Positions 10,711-21,871 of a stretch of 64,000 nucleotides of DNA are shown here, piece after piece; position 1 is the stretch's first letter; each line of letters opens with the position of its first letter. The notes below the pieces were generated by a model. That model was not told the DNA's origin. It did not search any database and saw nothing but the letters and a program-made list of their open reading frames with translations. The DNA comes from Erigeron canadensis (taxonomy: Eukaryota > Streptophyta > Magnoliopsida > Asterales > Asteraceae). Where the stretch lies: contig NC_057763.1 of assembly GCF_010389155.1 (NCBI RefSeq), forward strand, positions 7,378,649-7,442,648, given 5' to 3'. The translations under genes and the position numbers were made by a program.

Positions 10711-11482
10711 TAAGCAACTTAATTATCAATATATATATATATATATATATATCGCATGTTGGGTTAATATGAGTTAATTTTATACATAATATCATTCCAA
10801 TTTTCATACAATTATTATTCTGATATATAATTGTGATAACTTATTATAGACTCCATATTTATTTTTTAGTCCAAAACATTAATTTAATAAAAATGTTATA
10901 TGATAAAAATTTTATACAAAAATATAACCAAATTTTATTCGTTATGTGATAAAAATCCTATACAAAAATACAAATTACTAAGCAACTTAATTATCAATCT
11001 ATATATCGCATGTTATGTTAATCTAAGTTAAATTTATGCATAATATCATTGCAATTTTCATACAATTATTTTTCTGATATATAATTGTGATAGCTTATTA
11101 TAAACTTTATATTTTTTTTATTAGTCAAAAACATTGATTTAATAAAAATGTTATATGATAAAAATCTTATACAAAAATATAACCAAATTTTATTCGTTAT
11201 ATGATAAAATTCCTATACAAAAATATAAATTACTAAGCAGCTTAATTATCAATCTATATATCGCATGTTATATTAATCTAAGTTAAATTTATGCATAATA
11301 TCATTGCAATTTTCATACAATTATTTTTTTGATATATAACTGTGATAGCTTATTATAGACTTCATATTTTTTTATTAGTCCAAAACATTGATTTAACAAA
11401 AATGTTATATGATAAAAATCTTATACAAAAATATAACCAAATTTTATTCGTTATATGATAAAATTCCTATATAAAAATATAA
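10711..11482. repeat. Tandem repeat, three copies of about 255-268 bp, AT-rich
   Basis: Units start TAAGCA(A/G)CTTAATTATC at 10711, 10979 and 11234. Each contains ATCGCATGTT, CATTGCAATTTTCATAC-like sequence and TTATATGATAAAA. The first unit is longer because of a TA dinucleotide expansion at about 10729-10752. No coding potential. Confidence 0.85.
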
Positions 11483-12263
11483 TTTAATAAAAACGTATTA
11501 CATTAAAAAAGAAATAAGTTTTATTATTAGAAATTAAAGATTAAAAATAATGTAAAATATAAAAATATTAGTTTCCATAATTATATCATTAAAAACATTA
11601 ATTATTAATATCTACAAACTTAAATAAGGAATAAATAATAATTTGAATTTATTAATAAAATATTAAATCTAAAAAAAGTTAAATAATGTATATAACATTA
11701 TCATTTGATCTAATGGTTATAATTAAAAGTTGAATATCTAAGGGTTTATATTTTATTAATTATGAATTAAGGTTTCTCTTTTATATATATTTTACTACTT
11801 AATTCTTAAAAGATTTGCAAAGTATACGTAACGTGCGCGTATACATACAAGATCAGTATCGAACTTTTTTACGCTACGTACACTCAGTTAATTTGTATAT
11901 ATAAGAGAGAATTGAACTCCCAATGGTGAAATTAATCAATGTGTTCATTCGTGTCTGTCCTCTCTCACCAATGGCATAACCTCACAACACCAACGTTATT
12001 GGCAGAGATGAAGCCAAAAATTTATTTCAAAGAAACAAAATTTAGAATGTTAGTCCGATTTGAATTTATTTTGTATATTTATTTTTTTAAAATGAGAAAG
12101 TTACAATTATATCTTTAAAATAATTATAAAAAAAAAGCTACATTGTCTTAAAATTGGACTAGGACAGTTGCCCACACTATCATCATAATTTGTCGTCCTT
12201 TTTAAAATCAGTTTGCTTCATCAATTAACTGACGAATCAACTACGACCTTATGGGCCTCCTAA
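11483..12263. other. AT-rich intergenic, no gene seen
   Basis: Very AT-rich, with no convincing open frame and no clear repeat boundary. Confidence 0.5.
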
Positions 12264-12886
12264 GAGGGGAGGGAGTCGAAAACGAGATGAGGAGGGAGAT
12301 GGGGAGCTTCGGATGTCAGAGTCGCGAGCTCGCAGCGAGATGCGTCGAGCGAGCTATAAGCTCACAGGGAGATGAAGGCGACAGGGATTGGAGATGTAAA
12401 TTGGGGTGTACCGTTGGGGGACCTGTAGTATAAAGTTAGACGCGTCAGGGGTGTAAAGTGACAAGTCTGCCAAACTGCTCTGTTTTTATTTTTTTTGTTT
12501 TGTTTTTTTCTCCAACCTTTTAGCTTCTTAATTTTTCAGCAAAGTGAAATTTTAGCATAAGTTATTTTTTTTCCCAACATTTTTTTTTGGCATAATATGA
12601 ACTTTTTTTTTAATTATGTAATGTTTTACTTTTAATATGTAATGTGTTTTAAGTATTATGTAATGTGTTTTGTTATTAATAAAACATATAAATATAAAAA
12701 AGGGTTAGTTATGTAAAGTTTATAAATGTTAATGATGAAGCATTAAAATGTAAAGAAAAGGTTAGGAGTGATTGTTGCCACTAAGAAAAGGTTGAAAAAA
12801 AAGTTAGAGGGTTGAAATAAGGTGGGTAATTTAATTGGATAATTGCAGGGAGATAAGAGGGATGAGAGTGATGACTCCCTCCCCCC
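12264..12886. mobile_element. Small DNA element with purine-rich TIRs (tentative PIF/Harbinger)
   Basis: The left end GAGGGGAGGGAGTC and right end GACTCCCTCCCCCC are inverted repeats (13 of 14). Flanking triplets are TAA and TTA, a near match to a Harbinger 3-bp duplication. The left 160 bp is unusually GC-rich for this region. The small open frame at 12251-12433 spans the left TIR and is not believable as a gene. Confidence 0.5.
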
Positions 12887-13289
12887 TTATATATTTGTGT
12901 TATTTATGTCATATTTTTATTATTAGTGTATACAGAAATTAATAAAAGTATCGAGTGTCAACTAGGACCTTATGGGTTCCTTCTTATTTTTTTATTAAAG
13001 GTGTATTTCGACTCAGACATGGCTGGAAGCAATTTTAACCAACTATCATTGGACTTCGCGAGATGCTGAGCATAAGCTGCAGTCTCTCAATCCCCCTCCT
13101 TGTAGAAAATTCTTAGATGGGAAACCCAAGGATTGTGTCAGCCGAGACTCGAACCCACAACCTTAGAAAAAAACCCACCGGAGCCCCACATAGTAGGAAA
13201 TGTAAAGGGTCCCCTCTTATATATCTGCGTTATTTATGTCATAATTTTATTATTAGTGTATACAGAAATTAATAAAAGTATCGAGTGAT
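12886..13289. repeat. Direct repeat of about 75 bp flanking a SINE-like insert
   Basis: The segment at 12886-12957 recurs at about 13212-13289 with few changes (shared TAGTGTATACAGAAATTAAT and AAAAGTATCGAGTG). The sequence between contains a SINE-like unit. The phrase CAACTA(C/G)GACCTTATGGG also occurs twice (about 12239 and 12959), so a local duplication took place. Confidence 0.7.
13010..13195 (-). mobile_element. tRNA-derived SINE-like element (minus strand)
   Basis: The minus strand has a good Pol III B box, GGTTCGAGTCTC (complement of 13144-13155). A weaker A-box-like stretch lies about 20-35 bp upstream in transcription. No target duplication was identified. Confidence 0.45.
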
Positions 13290-13735
13290 AAAGTATTGTT
13301 TACGGTGGTTTGTAATAGCAAATAAAATTAATGTGACAAAATTGATAGTTTTAAGTGTAAATAAACAATTATGCATGCAAGTTTTGTATTGACTTTTAAA
13401 TGGAAATAAATGCAGGAAACATGGTCATGATCAATATATCCTCACCACATGCATATGCACCACAAAACACAAAATTTATTTGTAAAGACAAGCATTGAAA
13501 AGTTCGGAGGGTTCATCGACCACATATACACTAATCGTGTATATTTTTAAATAAGAACGGTCATCCACATAGTCCATGTTGTAAATAATGGATTCGATCT
13601 AGAAATGCAAATCTGTTAACCACTCTAATGGTGGGTTAAAAAAATGTCTTAAAAATCTTTAGATATCCTTACATATGAAGTATATTTTTCATGAAAAAAA
13701 TATGGACTTATAAAGATATATTTATAACGCACCAT

Positions 13736-14353
13736 TCTATATATATATATATATATATTAAAAGAGTCGCTCGGTTTCCGTGCTGCTCTCTTTTTCTGTA
13801 ATTTTAGTCCCTGCTGTTAAAATTTTTGCAATAACGGTCCCATCAGCTAATGATTGTTAAGTTATATTGCTTTCATTTTCTGCAACTTTAGTCCCTGCCG
13901 TTTAAAGTTTGGCAATAACAGTCCCGTTAGCTAATGATCGTTAAGTTCCATTAAGGTGTTTAACAGAAGTTACAAAAAATGTTGCAAATCAAGTCTTTTT
14001 TCTAACAGGTTAGCCCTAAAGCTTATATATTTTTTACTAAAATGATTTATTTGGTACTTTCCATTTCTTTTTGTATTTTCATATAATATCATACTTTTAG
14101 TATGTTTTCATCACTTTTTTTTCTACGTTTTGTCACATTTTTCGAATCATTAATAATACATAGTTGATACATTATTAACATTCATTTTTCTCCCCTTCAA
14201 CTATTCAATGACTAATATAACTTATGTTTTTACACAAAAACATATTTTCAAACACACATTAGATACGAAATAAACGAATATATCTTCCACATGTATAGAC
14301 TTTTTGAAAGCAATGTTATGTCTCTTGGGGCAACGCCCGGGTTACATAACTAG
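13736..14353 (+). mobile_element. Helitron-like non-autonomous element (tentative)
   Basis: The 5' end TCTATATATA leads into TTAAAAGAGTCGC, as in plant Helitrons. The 3' end has a short hairpin (GGGCAACGCCC) about 12 bases before a terminal CTAG followed by T. The base before the 5' TC is T rather than the expected A, which lowers confidence. The inside repeats an 'AGTCCCTGC(T/C)GTT' phrase twice and encodes nothing obvious. Confidence 0.5.
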
Positions 14354-14884
14354 TTAGAGATGGTATGACATCCTTAAGCATCCATATATGTATACTAAGT
14401 ATTTTATGTTTCTTTGTAAATAACATATGTGTAATGATGTGAGCGATGTGAACATATAACTATGCGTAAATATATTAACATGGTTATAGATAACTTAGGG
14501 AGTGAGGGACAAATAAAGATATAATATGGCTGATGATCAAGGATCATGAAGGATGAGATAGATCATGGATGGACTTATGATAATAAATGTTGTACACGTG
14601 CATTTATATAATCTACAGTCAGTAAACATCTTGTCTGTGTATTTTCTTGGAAACCTGGGCTTACTCGGCCAAGAAAGTTTGGCCCAATTGGCCATCTTGA
14701 CAATAGTTCAATATTAATGGGCTTCATTTAAGATTATTTTTTTAACTTCACATTTCAAATGGGTTGTTAATAGATATATGGCTCCATATATCACTGAATT
14801 GCACGTCACGGGTCTAATCTTCAAAAAAGATTGAATTAAATGATAAATATCATCCACTAACTTTTTATTTTATTTTATTATTTT
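14354..14884. other. Intergenic, no gene seen
   Basis: No open frame or boundary I can support. Confidence 0.45.
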
Positions 14885-16310
14885 CTATACTATCTAATAA
14901 AAAAATTACTTTTAATTTTTTAAACTTCCAGCATTTTAAAAAACCATAAGTACTATTCTCTTTTATTCACTAATTTAAACTCTCTACATAATATACTTAT
15001 AATACCCTTAATAGAATAATTTAGAGTTAATAACATAATTGTCCCTGTCGTGAACCTCCACTAGCAACTTTAGTCCCTAAGTTTAATAAATTACATTTTT
15101 AGTCCAAAAAATTTGTTCCGTCAACACTTTTGGTCCTGGCCATAAACATCTGTTAAAAAGGAGGTCATGTGTTTGGCACGTGATGGGTAATCTCGTAATT
15201 TGGCTTAGAATTAATTACTGAAATCGTCTCTATCGTGAACCACAACTTTCAACTTTGGTCCCTAGCTTTTCATTAAAAATTAACTTTAAACCAAATTAGT
15301 TAAACTAAAACAAAAAAAAAAACAAAATCTTATCAACATATATGAAAGTAAATCTTATATACAAACTTCTTGAAATAATATATACAAACTTTTAATAAAT
15401 ATTACAAACTGCTCATCAGCCACGGCAAATGAAAAGGAAATGAGATGTGACTATGTGAATGCTACTATAAATACATGTGTGCGTTAGGAAACTAGGAAAA
15501 CATGAAACAAACTGAAGCTCGCATCTCCTAATAACTTTGAAATTGGATTCAAGTGAGTGATGGGGTATTATGGAAGCTTTGATAGATTCCAGTGACTCAC
15601 AACCACCGCCATATCAGGTAGCTCCAAACACGGTACCTCCCCCATCCCCTTCAAACATGGTAACTCAGATCTTGGCGGTAGTTACCGTCAAGATCAGAGT
15701 TACCAGGTCTAAGTTATAGGGTTTGGAGGAGAGGGAGGAGGTACCGGGTTTGAAGTCACCGGAGATGTCGATGGGTGATTCACCGAATTTGCATATAAGA
15801 TTTACTTTAATATATGTTGATAAGATTTTGGGTTTTTAGATTTAGTTTAATTAATTTGGTTTAAAAATAATTATTAATTAAAAGCTAGGACCAAAACTGA
15901 AAGTGATGGTTCATGATAGGGGCGATTTTTGTAATTAACTCTAAGTCCAATTACGAGATTACCCATCACGTGCCAGACACGTAACCTCCTTTTTAATAGA
16001 CGCTTATGGTCAACACCAAAAGTGTTGACGACGGAAAGTTTTTTGGACTAAAATTATAATTTATTAAACTTAAGGACGAAAGCTACAAATGAAGGTCTAC
16101 AACAGGGACAATTTCTGTAATAAACTCAATCCTTAAAATAACTACACTACAATCTTTAACATCAATTACTTTTACATTCACCACCATCGCCACCCCGACC
16201 ACCGTCCCCTCTGTAGCCACACCACCGTCACCACCTGTCGCCTCATCACTATCTCACGCCGCCACATTGCGTGAGCAAGTCAAGTATTTTATCAAGTGTT
16301 ACGGTTAAGT
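14885..16310 (+). repeat. Interspersed repeat copy interrupted by a long-TIR element
   Basis: 14885-15023 (CTATACTATCTAATAAAAAA, then CTCTACATAATATAC) matches the start of the repeat family at 48276-48720 and, inverted, at 17165-17700. The copy seems to continue after 16128 (ACCACCATCGCCACC, then GCCGCCACATTGCGTGAG). The element at 15024-16127 is therefore inserted within it. The family is probably Helitron-related, but this is inference. Confidence 0.5.
15024..16127. mobile_element. 1.1-kb element with about 270-bp terminal inverted repeats
   Basis: The left arm, from GAGTTAATAACATAATTGTC to about 15300, matches the inverted right arm from about 15860 to 16127. Shared blocks include GGTAATCTCGTAATT, CACGTGATGGGTAA and AACACTTTTGGT. 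Possible target copies AATAATTTA and AATCCTTAA match at 6 of 9 bases, compatible with a Mutator-type element. The centre (about 15400-15780) has no long open frame but has an internal palindrome (GATCTTGGCGG..., then CCGTCAAGATC). Confidence 0.7.
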
Positions 16311-16371
16311 TTTAAAAGATTATTAGACTAATATTTTATTAAAAGTGTACTGATATTACCCTTTTTAATAT

Positions 16372-16554
16372 GGAAAATGGTAAATCTTCCTAACCAATTC
16401 TCCTAAAATACCTCCTAATATATCCACTTGTTAACACATGGAATCCACTAATTCTCTTTCCTAATCTCACCCCTTGATTTTCCACATGTCACAATCCTAT
16501 TAAGTAGGAGGATTTTTAGGCTAATAATTTAGGGAGATTGATCATTACCCTTTT
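16372..16554. mobile_element. Possible MITE (weak inverted repeat)
   Basis: The left GGTAAATCTTCCTAACC and right GGGAGATTGATCATTACC regions are loosely inverted, with CCTCCTA/TAGGAGG inside each arm. Boundaries and family are uncertain. Confidence 0.3.
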
Positions 16555-16566
16555 CATATATATAAA

Positions 16567-17158
16567 CTAGTGGTTAGGCCCGTCCAATGGACGGGTAGTC
16601 TCAAAATATATTAATAAAAGCTAAAAAATTGGATTTCAAATATATTAAATAGATATACCGAAATCAACTTGAAAATTTGCTAGCTGAATAGCCACTCCAT
16701 CGGTCAAAATACTCCAAAAATTATCCGTCCAACGAAGAAACATACGAAAATTAACTTTATATAAATATTGATTTCAGTTTACCCTTTTTTTTAAACTTTA
16801 GTTAAATAAAAAATTTACAGTTTCTTATATTCTAAAAGTGTAAACTATATATATAAAAATATAATTAAATATAAATTAGGTTAAAGTGTAACTTTGTAAT
16901 GGAAAATCAAAAAGTGTAAGTTAATTATTTTAAATTGGGTTAAAGTGTAAATTGTTGATGAAAAACTAAAAGGTGTAAATTAATTGTTTTAGATTGGGGT
17001 TAAAGTGTAAATTGGTGATGGAAAACCAAAAAGTGTAAATTACTTTAGATTAATATTTAAAAAATTAGAGGATTAATAAGGAGGGAGGATTAGACTCAAG
17101 GAGGTGGATTAGGGGTGACAAGTGTACCCCCAACTCCCTCTTTTAGTTATATTATAGA
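16567..17158 (-). mobile_element. Helitron, non-autonomous (592 bp)
   Basis: Read on the minus strand it starts TCTATAATATAACTAAAAGA. It ends with a strong hairpin (CCCGTCC-ATT-GGACGGG) shortly before terminal CTAG. The flanking bases are A at the 5' side and T at the 3' side, the AT target used by Helitrons. The inside has three tandem-like stretches of TTAAAGTGTAA(A/C)T. It encodes no Rep/helicase, so it would depend on another element. Confidence 0.8.
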
Positions 17159-17164
17159 TACCTT

Positions 17165-17700
17165 TTTGAAACTCCTAACAATTTTTTAAAGGACTTTCTT
17201 GTCCTTTTCCTATCACGTGATTGTGCATTATAGATTATATAAATCCTGTATTTATTTAATAGATTAGATAAATCTTATATTTTTAAAGATAAATCTTGTA
17301 CTTATTTTATGGTTATCAATAGTAGAGAGTCTTTTGTATATGGATATTATGATTAACGAGAGATAGTGTTCGCGCATTGCGACAGTGAGATGGTGGGGGT
17401 GATATGTCAAGTCATAAAGTATGATAGCCAAAAGCCTTAGCCGTATGGGCTCCGCCCTCGGATTTAAAAATTCGTTGAAAGTATATCGAGTGACATCTCT
17501 AATTAAAGAGCATGAAATTTTTAGAACACACATACAACTTTTATAATTTATCGATATATAGTTTTTGAGATAAAAGATTTTGAATGAAATAGATAAATAA
17601 AATGATTTATGGACGAGGGGAAAAAAATGAGTTGTTGAGATTTGAGGAGAGATAAAAAAAATGAGTGGTTGTGATTTAAGGTTATTCTAGGTATATTAGG
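17165..17700 (-). repeat. Interspersed repeat copy, inverted relative to 48276-48720
   Basis: The reverse complement aligns over hundreds of bases with 48276-48720. Shared blocks include TAAATCATTTTATT, TAAAAGTTGTATG, AAATTTCATGCT, GAGGGCG(G/A)AGCCCATACG and CTATCATAC. The small open frames here follow the repeat and are not genes. Confidence 0.75.
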
Positions 17701-17898
17701 TAGAGGTGTTTAAATTAGTTAATAAAGAATACGGGTATTTTGGGTAGTTCAAACCATCTTTTCTTAAAAAAAAAAGGGGGGGGAATGTTTTAAAAGAGAG
17801 TATTAGATATAAGATGAAAAGGTTGTTGAACCAAATTATTTTTACTTTTAGAGATACATAGATGAATATATACTCGTGTAAATATATATATATATATA

Positions 17899-17963
17899 GA
17901 AACGTGGGTATGAGGCTGTTATGCACCCAACTTAGGTGAAAAACCCCTCACATACAAATAATT
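17899..17963. mobile_element. Terminal fragment of a MITE-like repeat
   Basis: GGCTGTTATGCACCCAACTT, then GGTGAAAAACCCCTCACAT, matches the inverted-repeat arms at 60098-60252. Only one arm is seen. The Copia LTR starts directly after it. Confidence 0.55.
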
Positions 17964-18743
17964 TGTTAGGACCAGTTTCGACTGAAACTGGCCAGTCTCC
18001 AATCGCATATGAACACCAGAAGATTTGTCCAGAAATATATTGAAGTCCAGTTGCTATGTACAGTTAATGCAACTGAAGACTTCCTCCAGTTGAGATCTGA
18101 TCAAACCTAAAGACGTTCCAATTGAAGTCGAAGACAACAAATGGAAGATAGAGAATGACAATGGCAGCGAAGCCCAGTTGACATTCTATTCAGATAGAAA
18201 CTGGAGAGCATCAGTTTAAAGCCTTTACAATGCTTTACACTGGTTACGAGGAAGATCTTTTTGCTTTATGCAGCTTTAAGTAGACAATATCATTTGTCTA
18301 TGATTAAAGTGCAAAAGTGCATAAAGCAGGTTGGATAAAGTAACATCTTAACTTACCTTATCAAGCATTTCAAAGGAATTCAACTAGTTTCCTAAAATGC
18401 TGTCAACCATACTTATACGACAAAGTTGGAATCCCAATACCAACTTTGTTTATAAATAGAGGTCTTTACACAACAAGAATACAACTTTGCATATTCAGAC
18501 TTTTGCATATTCAGACTTTTGCAATATTCTTGGTGAACTTTTGCAATATTCTTGATGAACTTGCACAACAAGAATACAACTTTGTCATTTACTTATTTTC
18601 ACCAGTTACGTAATCTAACCAAGGACTTAGTATACATTCACTGTAACTGGTCGTCTCCGGTTCAGTGTTTATATTGCAAAGAAATCTCACCATCGACATA
18701 GAGGTGTCTTCAGTTAGTACCATCTCTTGAGTTGGGACTTATA
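17964..18743 (+). repeat. 5' LTR of the Sirevirus-type element
   Basis: Starts TGTTAGGACCAG and ends GGGACTTATA two bases before the primer site. A TATA box (TATAAATA) is at 18451-18458. The stretch from 18375 onward aligns with the 3' LTR, except that about 200 bp present in the 3' copy (around 27850-28070) are missing here. A short CATATTCAGACTTTTG phrase is duplicated at about 18488-18520. CCAGT/ACTGG words are frequent. Confidence 0.8.
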
Positions 18744-18745
18744 AG

Positions 18746-18757
18746 TGGTATCAGAGC
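18746..18757 (+). other. Primer binding site (tRNA-iMet type)
   Basis: TGGTATCAGAGC, the exact plant Copia primer sequence, two bases after the LTR end. Confidence 0.92.
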
Positions 18758-18790
18758 AGAAGGCTAATATAATTGCCTAGATCTGCTAGG

Positions 18791-19954
18791 ATGTCTACTA
18801 CTGAAGGTGAGAACGGTTCTGATCATGATGAAAACACTAATGTTAACAATACTGTACCTAATCAAAATGTTAATTAAATTGTTAATACCAATCCTCCTCC
18901 TCCACCTCCTCCTAATGCCCCCAACCACGTCCATGTCCATTACTCAAATACTCTTGTTCCCAAGTTTGATGGGAATGGTGAAACGTCTGGGACATGGAAG
19001 GCCAGAATGCTGCTGCATTTTGGTGGGATAGAGAGGTATAAGTTAAAAATCCTTAAGTATGGACCATATATACCCATGTCTCTTGGGGTAAGTCCTCTTC
19101 TTGATCCAACTGGAAGAAGAGGCTCTAGAGAAAAGTCAGAAGACCACTGGTCAGATGAGGATCGTAGACTGGTAAACTTGGATACCAGACTGAAAAACAT
19201 GATCCTCGCTGTTGTCCCAGAAGACTTAATTCCAACACTTGTGTTGTTTCCCAGTGCCAAGGCAATGTGGGATAAATTAGTTATTCAGTTTGAAGGAGGT
19301 GATGACACCATTGTCACCAGGAAAGTTACCTTAAGCAAGAAGTATGAATCCTTCTTTGCTCTACCAAATGAGAGTTTGACTGGTACTTACCAGATTTACT
19401 AGCCTCATTAATCAGTTAAGAGGTTTGGGTATTGAAAAAGACAAGGACATTCTTCTTGAGAAATTCTGTGATATTCTTCCATCTAAATGGGAAAATATGA
19501 TTCTTTTCTTCAGACAAGATAAAACCCTGCACAGTCACACTCTTGCATCCCTTTATGGAGCTTTTAGATTCACTGAGGATAACAATGCAGCAAGACTTGT
19601 GGCTGAGTAGGATGCCATGAACCATCCCAGGGTTCCAAGGTGACCAGTTTCACTGGACAACCTTGTGCTGCTTTAATATCTGCTGAGAATGTCCAGTTAC
19701 ATTCTATGAAGGAGATGTTAAGCAATTTGTTGAACTCTGGTTTGACCACTGAAATTAGTATTGGTTGTGATGAAACTGACGATGATGATCTGGTAGCCAT
19801 GATTGCTAAAACATTTAATAGGTTCAAGCATAAATCTAATAGATTTAGTGGTTCCAACAATACTTCCAGCTCCAACTCTCTGGACAAGGCTAATCTTACA
19901 TGCTATAAGTGTGGCAAGAAAGGTCATTTTATGAAGGAATGCAGATCTAGTTAG
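18791..19954 (+). pseudogene. Copia gag (UBN2-type plus CCHC zinc knuckle), broken
   Basis: ATG at 18791 begins MSTTEGENGSDHDENTN. A stop interrupts it near 18876. The gag body follows in another open stretch (GTWKARMLLHFGG, then WSDEDRRLVNLDTRLKNMIL, then AMWDKLVIQFEGG, then KKYESFFALPNESLTGTY). A frameshift near 19400 and a stop near 19607 break it again. The zinc knuckle CYKCGKKGHFMKEC is at about 19900-19941. Gag would form the cytoplasmic particle and bind RNA. Several independent lesions mean no full-length product. Confidence 0.85.
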
Positions 19955-21214
19955 ATGAACAATCAAGCTGGTCCCCCTGTCCCAACTTATAATGTGCCTG
20001 ATGATAAATATAAAGCTAAATATAAGAAGCTTAAGGCACAAATTGCCCTCATGTCTATTGAGAAAGAAAAGGAAAAGAACAAATACATGATGGCAAATAC
20101 TGAAGGGAAGTGGGAACTCTCTGATGATTCATCAGATGATGAGGAAGAGATTAGGGATATGTGTTTCATGGCACTAGAAGATCAACAACAACATCTGGTG
20201 AAAGATGATGTCATTGCAGTGAGATGGGTAGACATCATTTTGAAAAAGGTATGTGATTATAACAACCAGGATGACCCAGAACTAAAACTGGATATTGCTG
20301 AATCACTCAATGGTGATTTATTATTTGTTGAAACTGTTAGAACTGACTGTGAAAGATATCTGGAGACAGTTCTAACTGAATTAAATAATTTGAAACCCCG
20401 ATTGAATGATTTACAAAGCATCCAGTTGGCTCTTAAGGAGTCTGTTTTGAAAAATGAGGTTTTTGAACTTGAAAACCAAAAATTAAAATCTGATCTTGAA
20501 AAGGAACAAATGGTTATCAAGTCGTGGGTAAAAGCATCTGGAAAGAATTATAATGCATTTTCTAGAACTATTGATGCCCAGAAAAATGCATGGACATCTG
20601 GAGATGTACAAATGACTGCACTCATACCAGATCTTCATGCATTACCTTCAAGTCTTAGAATTGAAACACCTTATGACCAACCTAAGACTGTCAAATCTGA
20701 ATCTATTGAGACCACCACTGTTGAGGTCAAAACTGGAGCCAAACAGGCTAAAGCTCCAGCTAATAAGGTTGTTGGTGAAAAGCCTTTACCTCAAAAGTCG
20801 AAGGAGCCCAAGAATCCTAAGAAACAAACTGAACCTAAGTCCAAGGTTCAGGTGTCTGTTGAAAATGATATTTTGTTGAAACTGGACAGTCAACTCCAAC
20901 TTTTGTCTAGGCAGGTTCAGAGTTGTACTGCCAGAATAAAAAATCTAGAAGGAGCCTCGTCTTCTTCAGTTGAAAAACAAAGTGTCAAAACCCCTTCCAA
21001 ATCAAAACAAAAACAAAAGGTTCCAACTGGAACCAAAACTGAAAATAAAAAGGGGAACAAATATCATGTACCAATTGTCTTTACTCCTGGATCTGAAGCT
21101 GTTGAACAGGCTCCAGATTCAGCCTCCAGTTCCACCCCTCATCAATCAAATGAGGCTTCTCAGGTGAAGTCCAGTGAACCCATCAAGAAAAGATGGGTTC
21201 ACAAAAATAACTAA
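19955..21214 (+). pseudogene. Extended gag C-terminal region (coiled coil and basic segment)
   Basis: A 419-aa open frame directly after the stop that follows the zinc knuckle. It opens with a lysine-rich helix (DDKYKAKYKKLKAQIALMS), then an acidic block (SDDSSDDEEEIRDMCFMAL), a long heptad-like region, and a basic Lys/Pro/Ser/Thr-rich tail. Such an extension after the knuckle is a Sirevirus trait. The 1.26-kb frame has no internal stop, in contrast to the broken gag and pol around it. Confidence 0.7.
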
Positions 21215-21862
21215 TGATTTTGTGGGTATGCAGGGCGATCAAAAGAAGCATATCTGGTATCTGGACAGCACAACTAGCTGGACCATGACCGGATGTAAGC
21301 CCATGCTGGAAAAGTTCACTGTCCAAGATGGACTGACAGTGACATTTGGTAATGATGGTAGTGGAAAAACTGAAGGATATGGTGTGCTTAATAATGAACA
21401 AGTCAAATTCACTAAAGTTGCATTTGTAAATGGTTTGAAATATAACCTGATCAGTGTAAGTCAACTGTGTGATGATGGCTTCAGAGTTTTGTTCGATATT
21501 GCACAAGGCACCATATTTAACAAGGATTGGCAAGTGGTAATGATTGCACCAAGAAAGAGAAATGTGTACATAATGGACATGGCTATTCAGATATTCGCAA
21601 AGCCTTTAGAGTTTATAATTATAGACTCCAAAAGGTTCATGAATCAATTCATGTCACATTTGATGAATCAAATGAATTAATCAATAGAAGGCCAAACCTT
21701 GATATTTCTCCAGTTGTTCCAGTTGATTTTGGTGTATCTGGCCCTGTTCATCAGTCAGTTGCTACATCAAAAGATGTTTCCAGTCACAAAGACTTAGAAC
21801 CAGTTGTTAAGAAGACCACCAGTGATACTCCATTTTGTCATTCTATTAGTTTTAATTTATGA
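21215..21862 (+). pseudogene. Protease remnant and integrase tail, integrase core deleted
   Basis: KKHIWYLDSTTSWTMTG (about 21240-21293) corresponds to the Copia protease motif normally written D-S-G; here the glycine is replaced, so activity is unlikely. It continues through NLISVSQLCDDGF and breaks off near 21580. The next recognisable piece is the region after integrase (KAFRVYNYRLQKVHESIHVT, in another frame). The GAG-pre-integrase and the catalytic D,D,E core are absent, so about 1 kb or more has been deleted. Confidence 0.8.
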
Positions 21863-21871
21863 CAAAAACTG

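Noticed and set aside
12251..12433. 60-aa GC-rich open frame
   Set aside because: It runs across the left inverted repeat of a DNA element and has no homology I recognise.
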